Under the pieces are notes generated by a model, which made no database searches, was not told where the DNA came from, and saw nothing but the letters and a program-made list of their open reading frames with translations. Positions 36,937 through 47,412 of a stretch of DNA of 64,000 nt are shown piece by piece. This stretch comes from Humulus lupulus (lineage: Eukaryota > Streptophyta > Magnoliopsida > Rosales > Cannabaceae): NCBI RefSeq assembly GCF_963169125.1, contig NC_084794.1, forward strand, positions 72,885,665-72,949,664, in the 5' to 3' direction. The position numbers were made by a program, and so were the translations under genes. Numbering within the stretch: the stretch's first letter is position 1; each line of letters starts with the position of its first letter.

Positions 36937-39130
36937 ATGTATTTATGTTTCTTGATGCATATCCATTTTTTGAATAATTATCATTGTATGGTTGTAATTA
37001 TTTTATATTTTCAATAGATATTTTCTGTTTTGGTCATTTTTTGAATAATTCATTGTTATTGTTATTATATATTTTATGTATGTACAGTTTTCTTTATATT
37101 TTTTCTTTATTGTTGTTTTTTTAATGTTGTAGTGTTGCAATTTTGTTACTAAAATGACCCATTTTCAGTAAATGTGTTTTTCTGTTGTTGTTTTTACAAG
37201 TGGCTGATGTTGTTGCAACTGTATCTGATGTTGTGAAACCTATGAAGGAGCATAAACTTGATGCTTATAATGAATCTATGGATTTTGGAGATGATGCAGT
37301 TGTTTTGTTTAAGGAGGACATGGCTGAAAATGATGTTGTTGTGTCTAAGGATGTTATTGATGAAAAAGATATTGTTTCAGGCAAGGTAGTTTGTTTATTT
37401 TTATTTTATTTTATTTTTTTAAAAATATTTATTTTATTCCATTATTCACTTTTTTTTTATTTTCGAAGGCTGCTAGTGAAAAAAAAATTAATGCGTTTTT
37501 CAATGGGTTAAATCAACTTCAAATTGAAGAAATTGTGGTTTTGGTTGTTGTTTATTTGTTGGTGTTTTATTGTTGACATGTTGTTATATGTTTGTTATTA
37601 TTCCATACATTTTTCAATCCATTGTTGTTTTACAGATTCCTGTTAGTTCCTCTGCAGTTGTTGAAAGCATGGTCATTGGTGATCAATTAGGCAGGAGGGA
37701 CTTGGTGTTGTACCAGCGCAAGAGTCTAATGTTTTTATTTCTGGTAGTGTTGTTGAGGTTAAGGATAGTAATAATATAGAAAAGAGAATTATGAAGCCTG
37801 GAGCTGCTTTGAAATCTCCATTCCAGCAAGATTTTGTATTTTCTGGTTCTGGTTCTGGTGAAGAAGCTGAAACATTTCAAATGGTGACTTATGTAGAAGG
37901 GTTGTTTCCGCTGGATGACAACATTGGAGAGGTCCCTAATGAGGAGCATCAGAATGAATTTGATCTTTGGCTTCTTGATGGTCGAAATAAAAGAGCAAAG
38001 TATGTTATTAGTATTATCAATATTTTGTTATTTGATTTTGTTCTTTTTATTTTTAATATGTTTTTTCTTTATTTCAAGAAAAATAATGTTTATTTGAAGG
38101 GTAAGAATACATTTAAGTCTGTCTTTGACTCTGGAGTTGATACAGTGAATGATAAGGTGAGGTTCCACACACTTTCTCGTTGTGGAGAATGTCTAACAAA
38201 CTTGGTGATTTTTTTTTTTTTTTTGTTCTCATATATATTTTTTGTATTTTTTTCTAATTTTGGTATGGTGTTGCGCTTATGTTATCATGATGTGGTTTAT
38301 GAGAATTTATTTTGTTATTCTTTCATGTTGTTTTCAGCATATTGATATCATATTCTATTACTTAAGGAAGAAGGGGAAGTATTCAACTTCTCCTAAGGTG
38401 AACTTCACTACAACAGATTATTTTTTTAGTGATAACATATCTTCTCTTTATGAGAAATTTTTGCAAAAGAATCAGGATGCATTAGTTCTTAACCTTAGGC
38501 ATTTAGTTGCTCAGTTTATAAAAGGTAAAAAGCTTATGTGTGGTAAACCATGGATTGAGTGTGACCATGTTTTGTTTCCAACCAATATGAGGAAGGAGAG
38601 TCATTGGATTCTAGGGCGTTTGAATATAAGGGAAAGGAATCTTTACATGTATAGCTCGTTGAATTCTGGGCGGTATGAAGTTGTATCTATAGCAGCTATG
38701 GAGCATATTCTGTCTTGCTGCCATTGTTTTTTGAGTTGATGAAATTTTACAATATTAGAAATGACCCTAGTGCAATTTCTGTTGATTCCAATGCTCATTT
38801 TCTGTTGTTAGTGTTGATGGATTGCCTTAACAAGATGACAAGTAAGTAATGTCCTATGTTTTTTTTATTTGTTCTATTTAATATTTCTAATGCTTGTTTA
38901 CATTTTACCAATCCATTAAATGGTGTCTATCTTGCAATGATTATGGTATTTTTGTTGCATCATTTGCTGATTGCAAAGAAATTTCCTCAAGTGATTTTTC
39001 AGTTGAAGATCACCATTCTAGATTGGATGTTCTTCTTTATTCTTATGAAAAAATGAAGCAGATAGAGAATGTTGCTAGTCAACCTGAACTTCGAAAGAAG
39101 TCTCCTAAAAAAGTTAGTAAAAAATTGTAA
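36937..39130 (+). pseudogene. Ulp1-type (C48) protease half of the MULE gene, catalytic residues lost
   Basis: Exons resume about 37190. The protease-like region reads HIDIIFYYLRKKGKYS (38337 onward) and IECDHVLFPTNMRKESHWILGRLN (38550-38630), with the conserved His in ESHW. C48 proteases normally have Asp a little later in a YDS-type motif. Here the aligned place reads MYSSL. The catalytic Cys motif DCG reads NDYGIFVASF at about 38936-38965, so Cys is Tyr. The C-terminus is a basic KKSPKKVSKKL before the stop at 39128. Family members are thought to cleave SUMO-like modifiers; this copy should be inactive. Introns and frame changes are present. Confidence 0.8.
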
Positions 39131-39705
39131 GAATGTGCAAAAAGCTGCATTTGAAGGATTCATGATTGTGTTTTTTCTTTTTTTTTTTTTTTTTTTGTCG
39201 GCAGGTTTGTAACAACTCTTTAGCAACAATAGAACAACTTTAAACATTGTGTTTTATTATTTTTTTTTTATGTAATTTAGTTTTCTAGATAATAGTCTAG
39301 TTTCTTAGTTTATTTTGGTAACGGTTATCTTGTTGGTCCTATTTCCTTTTCAATATATTTCTAAACTTTCATTTTTCTATTCTTTGTCATTTTTGTTTGT
39401 TTGACTATTACAACTATATAGCAACAAGACAACAACATCCTCATAATATAAGCAATTATGTTTTAAAAAGAATAACTGATCATCAATAATTATGACTTAA
39501 TATCAGTATGATGCATATGTCCCAAAATCTATAAAGACAATAAAAAAAACATTTCATTTTAAAACAAGGGAGCAACAAGAATTATTAATCAATTTTCTTC
39601 CAATGTTTAAGTGTTTAAAATAAAATAAAAAAATTGAAACCAATGTTATTTATTTAGGTGATTTGATAAACTAGCATCTTTTTTTGTGTTGCTATGTTAT
39701 TATTC
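39131..39705. other. Intergenic gap between the converging MULE genes
   Basis: AT-rich sequence with poly-T tracts (39178-39196) between the Ulp1-type stop and the transposase stop. No gene is seen. Confidence 0.7.
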
Positions 39706-42700
39706 TCAACTTCTTGGTGGTCGGGTTCTACATGTCTTCCTATTATGACCTCTTTGTCCACACTTGCTGCCCTTGTTCTTCTTTTTAGTTTCCCAAGCAG
39801 CTATCAGTCTTCTTTTCTTTGGTCTTCCAGCCTTCACTCTTTCAAATGGAGACAACACTATGATGTCTTTGAAAAAGTCTGGTAATTCCCAATGTTGTTG
39901 TTTCCCTACTAGATACACAGTTGCATCGTATGTTTCCAACAATAATTGTGTTGTGTAGTAATGTGAACAATAATCGTAGGGGTCTATGTTCATCTCTTTC
40001 ATCACAGCAAGAGCATGACCACATAGCATTTCATCCTTCTAAAATCTATTGCAAGTGCAAATTCGTTCTTTAAGATTTACAATCCATGACTTATCTTCTT
40101 TAAATACCTCAAACAGATATTCATTTGATGGCTTTACCTATGTTTACCCAAAATGGCTTCTGATGACGTGGCAAGGATTTCTCACACGTGGTTGACACAT
40201 AGCAGAGTCGAAATAAGGAGATGTTGTTCGATTATCGACCAGCTGCACATTGCTTCGTCAAACCTCACGATTAGATACGACCAGGCTGGTCGTATGATTC
40301 GGTTTATTACCTTAAAAGATTGTAATCTTGTAATAACTACATTGATTATTTCCTCTTTATTGCCTTGATACACGGATATTAAGGATAGTTAAGGCCCATT
40401 GGCCCATGTAACCCCCTTGAGCCTATAAATATGCATGAAATAGCTCAAGGAGGGGACTTTTGGCTTTTTTTTTTATCTTTTTCCTGAATACTGAGAGAAA
40501 GAGCATACAGTGCGATTATCCTCCAAATAGTTGTATTTCCCCTAAGGCTTGTGAAACTCAAGAACCCTAGTTCTTTGATCACGGCATTGGGATTCAATAT
40601 TAATAATAGCACTAAGTGGACGTAGGTCATTACCATTCATAGGGGCCGAACCACTATAAATCGTTTGTGTCTATTCTTTACCATTAGATTACATTTTTTA
40701 TCATTATCACATTCCTTGTCGTATTCTTGACTCTGTGTCGTTGGCCAAATCAAGGGTCAACAACCTGTAATATATGTTGTATAGGTATGGTGGCAACATT
40801 AGAGCAACACAATAGCAATAATAATGATTGGCAAAAATAATTGAAAAAAAAACTAAAAAATTGATCAATCTTATAGTTAATCTCAAAGAGTATATGATGT
40901 TTTTGGTGAGTGCTTGTTCTGCAACTGGTGTCAATCTTGTCATTGTTTTTTGAGCTAGTTTCCTATTAGTGTATGTCCAATCTTGGAGTTATCCACGCAA
41001 ACACTCCAAAAGTGTTGTGACAGGTACTTCTCTAGCTGCCACGGTGGCTGCATTAAGTGACTCAGCAATATTGGAAGTCATTACCAAGTACCTTTTGTTT
41101 TTGGAGTAGAATCTTGACCATTTATGATATCCAATTTTCTGCAAATAAGGCCTTATTCGCTTATCCAAGTTGTCAAGCTCCTTCATATGATATTCAAATT
41201 TCTTTTATGTGTACGTGATTGCTGCAGCAAAGAAAGGTACACTGTATTCCTTGGCATGTTTCTTGTAGGTTGTTTTCAAGTTGCTTAACAAGTGGAACAT
41301 GTAGTAGCCATGTGCTATTTCTGGGAAAACATTGTTTGTTGCTTTGATTATGCTTTCATGTCGATCTGATATTATACACTGGCCTTCTCAAACTCCATAT
41401 GCTTCTCTTAATTTTGTGAAAAACCACTCCCATGACTTGTTGTTCTCATAATCTGCTATACAAAAAGCAAGTGGGAATATTTTACCTCCTGCATCATGTG
41501 CATTAGCAGAGAGCAACGTTCCTCCATATGCAGACTTCAAGAAAGTGCCATCAACAACTATTATAGGTTTGCATTTTTTCTAGCCTCTCAAAGAAGCATT
41601 CAAGGCCATGAATAGAAACAAAAAACTATCATCTTCTCATTTTTCAATGTCAACTATAGTTCCAGGGTTGGTTTTTTGTAGCATGTACAAGTAACTTGGT
41701 ATGAGGTTGTAAGATTTTGCATTTCCTCGTAATTCATTGAGTGCATGTTCCTTACTTCTCCATGCTTTCATATAATTCATCATTATACTGTATCTATCAT
41801 TCAAGTCGCCTCTGATGTCTAGTGGAGTGCATGTTGTTTTCAGGTTGAGGAACTTTGGCTTTATGTAGATGCCTATTAATTTTGATGTTGCTTGTCGTTG
41901 ATCACCGAATCTGATTTCCAAAGAGCATGTGAGTATTTTGTAATATTTTCTGATGATGAATGCTTGTGTTGTTCCATTCCTTGATGCTCTTATGGACCAC
42001 TTGCAGTTTTTGTCCAAACAAATAATGTTGTATTATCTAGAGCATGATTTAAACACCTGGTATTGGAAGTGGTTTGTTATTGCAAAGTAGCTGAGAACGC
42101 TTTTTAGTGTTGCCTTGTCTTTGTAGATCTAACCAATTTCAATTTCAGGATGGTGGGGGTTTGTGATTACAAGTGAATCTATATTGTCAAGTTGTTGGTC
42201 CTTATTCTTGTTGTTCTCTAGTTGCTCCAACATTTTTGCAGTGACTAACTTTGCATAGTCAATGAAGTCAAATGTCACATTGATTTCTTCTATGATTTCA
42301 CATTCTTGTTGCTCTATTGTTGATTCTGTTGTTCGTGGTCCATTCTCAATCATCGTCAGTTCCGCTGTTATTGTTGGCTCTTTATATGCGTAGAATGGAA
42401 TTTGATTTGATGTTGTTGCCATGTTGTCTACTATGTTCACACATAGTGGATATCTTGTGAAGTCAGACTCATTCATTTTCAGCTGCAAGTAGAAAAGGAG
42501 ACTTGCATCATCCACTATTTTGAGGGGTGGGTAGCCATCCTTGACTTGATACTGTAGTTGCATTTGTGTTGTTGCAGAGTTGCAACGTAACTGCAACAAC
42601 AATGTATGCACAAGTTCTTCATATTTGCAATTTCTAGGTATCAATTCGCCACTAGGCTCAAAATCAATATAATTCTTATTGTCATCCCATTTTCCGTTGC

Positions 42701-42728
42701 TCTGAATCAGTATTGGTATTGTTTCCAT
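39706..42728 (-). pseudogene. MURA-type MULE transposase, broken
   Basis: The minus-strand product starts METIPILIQSNGKWDD at 42728 and keeps a 199-residue N-terminal block. A DNA-binding block follows with CKWSIRASRNG (about 42010). The transposase core has VVDGTFLKSAYGG (about 41550) and CIISDRHESI (about 41385), the first two acidic residues of the DDE core. The SWIM zinc finger is ICTCNRF plus MLCGHALA (about 40060 and 40025), and the tail has a zinc-knuckle-like SKCGQRGHNRKTC with its first Cys replaced by Gly. In-frame stops occur near 42128, 42025, 41580, 41395, 41200 and 40985. The solo LTR at 40141-40762 splits the region just before the SWIM motif. Confidence 0.88.
40141..40762 (+). 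mobile_element. Solo LTR of the Tat-type family inside the MURA gene
   Basis: Starts TGTTTACCC and ends GGGTCAACA, 622 bp, very similar in plan to the LTR at 26160-26772 but clearly diverged. Flanks ACCTA and ACCTG differ at one base, consistent with an aged 5-bp duplication. A CCTATAAATATG box lies near 40423. Confidence 0.85.
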
Positions 42729-43510
42729 TTGTTGAAATGTTAAATAGCAGGGTTATTATATGCAATAACTTACAAACAACGTAAGAGCAACAAATAATAT
42801 ATACAGTCTAAATTCTTCAGTCACTTTGTTAGCATAAATATCAAATATATTTATTCAGCATAATTGGATGAATAATGAAGAGAATCTATATGAAAAATTC
42901 ATACCTGGTTGTGATGTTTTAATGAGATTAATTGTTACAGCAACTATTTTCCAACAATTTTTTTATTAATCTGAATTTTTCTACAAAATTGAAGCAAAGA
43001 TTATGAGATTATTCAGGCAGTTTTGATGAATTAATTTTTTAGTTTTTGTTGGGGTTTTTTGCTGCTTACCTTATAGTTTACTTGTTTTTCCCATAAATTG
43101 AATGTGTCTAGCCATTTTTAACATAGTTGTTGTTGTCTTTTTGTTGTAAACTTTTCTGCCCAAAATCAAACAGTACGCCATTGTTGTTGCTGGTTTCTCA
43201 GATCAGGATCGGATTGTAGATGTAGGTTTGTTTTTCAGATCGAGATCTGTCGTTGTTGTGGTGTTGTTTTTCAAATCTGAATCGTATGTAGTTGGGTGTT
43301 GTTTCATATCGTAATCATATGTAGCTTTGTTGTTGTTTTAGGTCAAGCATCACCGTTGTTTGGATTTGAAATCGTCGTGGGTTTCATGATAGAGTTTTTG
43401 GTTGCAGTTTCGTTGTTGTTTGAGGTGGAGATTGGATGTTGTTGCAATCGGAAGTCGTTGTGGGTAATCCTTGACAGAGAGTATACCTTGCCACCTGCGA
43501 GAGAGAGATG

Positions 43511-43620
43511 AAGTAGTATTTTTGTAATTTTCAATTTTTTTTAGTACGAAAGTAAAAAATTATGTGATACAATAATTATGTTAGTTTTTAATACTTTTTG
43601 GTCATTATAGAAAAAATCTC
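43511..43620 (-). repeat. Right terminal inverted repeat of the MULE
   Basis: Reverse complement begins GAGATTTTTTC and reaches ATTACAAAAATACTACTT, matching the left arm. It ends exactly at the right copy of TTATTTAAA. Confidence 0.7.
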
Positions 43621-44209
43621 TTATTTAAATTGTATTCTTAGTTTATAATTATTCATTTCAATTTTAATCACCAAATAGAAAGTGAAAAGCAATTATTGGT
43701 AATTGTTTAATAGTCTATGTGGGACGATATTCGTTCTTACGAAATTTATTACTTGACACGACCACGTACACTTGCGTGCATATTTTACCGATCACTTAAT
43801 GGGTTTATTGTTTGGTAAAAATGATTAATTAAGAGTGCTTAGCTTTAATTAATTATAATGGGGAAACTGGGATAATTGATTGCTTAAGTGTTATCTGCGG
43901 GGTTAATAGTTTATTTGAGAATAGGGAATATTATTTGTCATTGTTGATAGATTGATTGTCAAAGGTGGAGAATAATTCTTAACTGCTTCTTTAAATCGTA
44001 TTATCCATTGTTCTTTTTCTTTATTCTATTTTATGTTATTAGTTGTTAAAACAAAATCCCATGTTTAATTCTTGTGTTTTCTTATTTTGAGTAATAATCT
44101 GAATTGTAGTCCTCGTGGGCTTGACCTCTATTTACCACTATACTAAAGTAGTTGGCATAATTAAGAGATATTACAAAATTAAATTAGGTACGGCATACGA
44201 CACGCATCA

Positions 44210-45261
44210 GACACTAATTACACTAATGGCACTAATGGTACTAATGGCAATAAAATACGCTAGTGAGACTGAGGGCTCGATAACCATGGACCATTATTAG
44301 ACTATTGTTGCCACACCCGTGACAGTAGTTAATAATGGATATGACTACTGCTGAATTTAATATTGATATGATGCATGCTCTCTCTAATTGATGTTAGGAT
44401 TGGTTAATCCGATTAAATACAAGAATGAAATATAGAGATTATTGATATGATGCTTGCTCTCTCTAATTGATGTTATGATTGGTTAATCTAATTAAATACA
44501 AGAATGAAATAGAGAGATTATCGATGTGATGCATGTACTCTATGAACTATATTAGGATGTGATGATCCGAATTGCATAGGAATATAAGTTGTAGAGAACT
44601 TATTTGGGGTCGAAATTATAAGTTGCCTCTAGAATAGTATTTGTTGGTGTTGTTGCTGATAAGATTGCTCAATCTTTGTTCTGACTACTCTAGGGTTACG
44701 AAGATTGTTCTATATATATATTTCTCTTGGATCTTCTGCGTGTAGGTTCAATTTTGAAATTTGGTTATTGGGCATGACCACAAGTTTGCTAGGACGCTTA
44801 CGCGTTCTTGAAATTTATGTTTAGGGCCTGATTATACTAGAACCTTAATTCTGATTAGATTTCTCAATGTTGTTATTATTGCTAAGGCCTAGTTGTCTTT
44901 ATTGATGTTATTTGTGTTGGGTTGATGTTACTAAGTGTTTTCGCTTACCTAGTTGTTTCATGTTGTAGGTAAGTTGAAAGGCAAGGCAAAGCAGTGAGCT
45001 CTTGAGTCTGCATTGTGGAAATGTACATGTGGCCCAACCAAGGGAAATCTACACTTTTGAAAAATATGTCTCACTTTTATAAGAACATATATTCGGCTAT
45101 GTATTTTGAATGTGTTGTAACCACATTTTTAAGTATGTGCATACTTCCAAACTAAAGCATTATTTTTTTAAAAAGGTTTTTTATATGGATTTTGAGTCCT
45201 TTTAAGGTTAAAATTATTATTATTCTGCATTATTAGTCTTGTAAATTATTTGAGTCGTTAC
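44210..45261 (+). mobile_element. Gypsy LTR fragment ending GTCGTTACA
   Basis: It begins right after the Athila LTR end and closes with GAGTCGTTACA at 45261, the end form of other gypsy LTRs here. Its middle resembles the R/U5 part of the 1912-5550 LTR (TTACCTAGTTGTTTCATGTTG at 44945-44965 against the reverse complement of about 2220-2250). It holds a 79-bp tandem repeat. The start of the LTR is not seen in the window. Confidence 0.55.
44362..44600. repeat. 79-bp tandem repeat, three units
   Basis: Unit 1 is 44362-44440 and unit 2 is 44441-44519, near-identical. A more diverged third copy starts at 44520. Each begins ATTGATATGATGC and ends in a GAGATT-type stretch. Confidence 0.88.
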
Positions 45262-45408
45262 ACTAACAGCCCATTAAGGAAAATTAAACCAAACAAACAA
45301 CATATATGCAAACCTTATTTATTAAACCATAAGCTCATATCATAATAAAACATAGAATCATGGTATAGAAACATGTGCGTGCACTACACACATAAATGGG
45401 AGAGATAA

Positions 45409-47412
45409 TGTAGCGTCCCGGAATTTTACTTAGCTAGATAGTAGTAGTAGTAGCTATAGAGTTTTAGTTTTTGTGGATATTGGTTAAAGCCGGGATTTAG
45501 TTAGAAACTCGTAGAAATAGTTATGGATTTTATAAGTTTAACCTATGGTTTAGAAATATTAATTCTATCATAAGGTTTGATTAATGAATATAGTCCTAAG
45601 AATATTATTTATTATAACCTAAGGTTTAGATAAAATAATTAAGAGCGTGACACTTGTCACAAACATGTTTATTAAGGATTTACGTATTTTTGATGAATAG
45701 TTTAATTAAAAAGAAAGATCTAGAAACTCTAGAACCTTCCATTATTGGTTAGGATCACGTTTTACTCAGTCAAAGTAATTTTAATCAATTTCAAATTATC
45801 CTGAAATGTGCAAAAACGTGTTTGAAATATCAACATATGCCGATATATCGCAGCTATAAGGGTTGATATATCGCCTATAATTGATACGGAAAACACATCG
45901 ACTTCGCACGAACGAAACCACGAACCCTCAGGATCATGGTAGGAGCGATATATTGCCTACCCTAGGCGATATATCGGCTCCAGTGGCCATATTTGAGTTG
46001 TTCGTAAAATTTTGAACTAGAAACAACCCTCAACAACTTTGACTCGTTCCTGAACGTCTTTGACCGAGTTCTGGGCATCTATTGAATAGATAATTCAAAT
46101 TTATTCAATTTTTAATCATTTATTTATTCATTTTAAAAGGAGTTAGTTTCACTCCTTGAACTCTATAAATAGGACCCTTCACTCAGTCATTATATTCAAC
46201 ATTCAAGCATAGTTCAGAGCCTCCAAGCTGCTAAGTTCATTCTAGAGAGAAACACTAGGGTTTTGGGGTTAAAGCTTTCAAATCTAAAGCTTTTATAAAC
46301 ACTTGGGAAGTAAGATTTTGTGTGATTTCGGTGTTTGAGGTATAGATCGAAGCTCTAAGCTGTCTAAGGTACCGTTAAATCTTCAGGTTTAGTTCATTAT
46401 AGTTTCTATTATTCTTTCATTTTTCAGTAAGTTCTTATATCAATGGTTTAGATCTTCTCTTCAACTTCATTTCCTTAGAAACTTATGGTTTTCTTATGTT
46501 TGGTTTTAGGAGTTCCCAATCCCGCTCTTGTCTCCAATATTCTGGTTTTTGGTAAGGAAAATTAGGTAGTTTGGTATTATGATCTAGTTTATGTAGTTTA
46601 TGATCTAGTTTATATTTGTATGACCTAACATTTCAGGTACAATAAAGGGGTAAGTGTGTCTGGACCTAAGGTGTCCAATGATGTATGACGGGCTATGTCC
46701 GGTAGGCTCAGTTGCCAAAACTTTATGACGGACCTAAGTGATGTCCGGTGTATGATGTACTTATGTCCGGGGCTTAATTGCCACCCCTGTCTAAGCACGT
46801 ATCTTTTTATTATATTTAACTTGTTATTATGACTTATGACCAATAGTTATGATTATGATTTATGACCTATGACCTATAGTTATGATTATGACCTATGACT
46901 TATGACTTATGGCTATGACTTAGATTATGATTTATGATATGATTTAGATTATGATATGACCTAGGGTTTATTGTTGTGTGATTAGTATAAATAAGTTTTG
47001 GTATGACTTTGGTGAAATGTATGATATGTTTGATTATATGATTATATGACTAACTTTTGTTTGTATTTTCCTTACTGGGCTTAGAGGCTCACGCCTTATG
47101 ATGTTATTTCATGCAATTAAGGATAGAAAGGTCGGTGGCAAGTGTGGGACCTAAGAGCTTCGTGATGTACTCGTGGGGACCATATAGTCGAGGAAGATCA
47201 AGCAGACCTACTTTTATTAAAGCATGTTTATTTTAAAATTTTATTTAAATGTTGCTCATTTTTATGTTAAAGACAGTTATTTTATTTTATTTTTTGTAAA
47301 ACCATGGATCCATGTAATTATTTTCAAGATTTTATTCAATAAAAGAGCAATATTTATGAATTATGATCCAACGCTGTGTTATCGGTAATCTATGAGAAAT
47401 TAGGGCGTTACA
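45409..47412 (+). mobile_element. Solo gypsy LTR (family G), plus strand, TSD GATAA
   Basis: It runs from TGTAGCGTCCCGG to TAGGGCGTTACA, 2004 bp, between GATAA (45404-45408) and GATAA (47413-47417). A TATAAATA box is at 46164-46171. A cluster of CGATATATCG palindromes lies at 45841-45977. A TGTCCGG-rich stretch (46650-46790) and a GACYTATGA-type simple repeat (46820-46960) follow. Same family as 47905-55016. Confidence 0.93.
45841..45977. repeat. Cluster of GGCGATATATCGCC-type palindromes
   Basis: Four related copies at 45841, 45873, 45945 and 45965, in the U3 upstream of the TATA box. Three related copies lie in the other LTR at 49252-49265, 49273-49286 and 49344-49355. Confidence 0.85.

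Larger units (their letters stand above)
23385..43620. mobile_element. Mutator-like element carrying Ulp1-type and MURA-type genes, 9-bp TSD
   Basis: It is flanked by TTATTTAAA at 23376-23384 and TTATTTAAA at 43621-43629, an exact 9-bp duplication typical of Mutator-like elements. The left end GGAAATTTCACATAAAGTGCC and the right end (minus strand) GAGATTTTTTCTATAATGACC are weakly similar and share ATTACAAAAATACTACTT further in. Inside are a + strand gene with DUF1985-like and Ulp1-like parts and a minus-strand transposase gene converging at about 39130-39700. Removing the Tat-type element and the solo LTR leaves about 8.8 kb. This layout matches the KAONASHI-type MULEs known from Arabidopsis and other plants. 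Both genes are broken. Confidence 0.9.
22152..43794 (+). mobile_element. Second Athila-like solo LTR, TSD CTTAA, split by the MULE
   Basis: It starts TGATAAGTCTAGTTTCGGG at 22152 and ends TATTTTACCGATCA at 43794. Flanks CTTAA (22147-22151) and CTTAA (43795-43799) match exactly. Its own sequence is 22152-23384 plus 43621-43794, about 1.4 kb, with the MULE between. The U3 has repeated GGTCGTGAC, GTCGCGGCC and TTGGTCAAG motifs at 22430-22680. The end block ACGTACACTTGCGTGCATA resembles the usual Athila LTR end. No internal region is present, hence solo LTR. Confidence 0.9.
15790..44209 (+). mobile_element. Athila-like 3' LTR (element 1), expanded by nested insertions
   Basis: It starts TGATGAGTATCG after the purine tract at 15774-15789 and ends GACACGCATCA at 44209. 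Its own sequence is only 15790-15852, 21137-22151 and 43795-44209, about 1.5 kb. The pieces rejoin exactly once the inserted solo LTR (15853-21136, duplicated ATTAT) and the second Athila LTR (22152-43794, duplicated CTTAA) are removed. U3 has GTCGCGGCC-type motifs (21460-21530) and a TATA box at 21588. The 3' part resembles known Athila LTR ends with GTGGGCTTGACC. Confidence 0.8.

Noticed and set aside
23872..39130. Ulp1-type gene as a host SUMO protease gene
   Set aside because: It lies inside a transposon with TIRs and 9-bp TSD, next to a MURA-type gene, has stops, and lacks the catalytic Cys.
26160..40762. LTRs at 26160 and 40141 as the two ends of one element
   Set aside because: They are clearly diverged, MULE sequence lies between the Tat internal region and the second LTR, and the second has its own near-matching flanks.
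44115..44300. 61-residue open frame across the Athila LTR end
   Set aside because: It crosses an element boundary and contains simple repeats (CACTAATGG).
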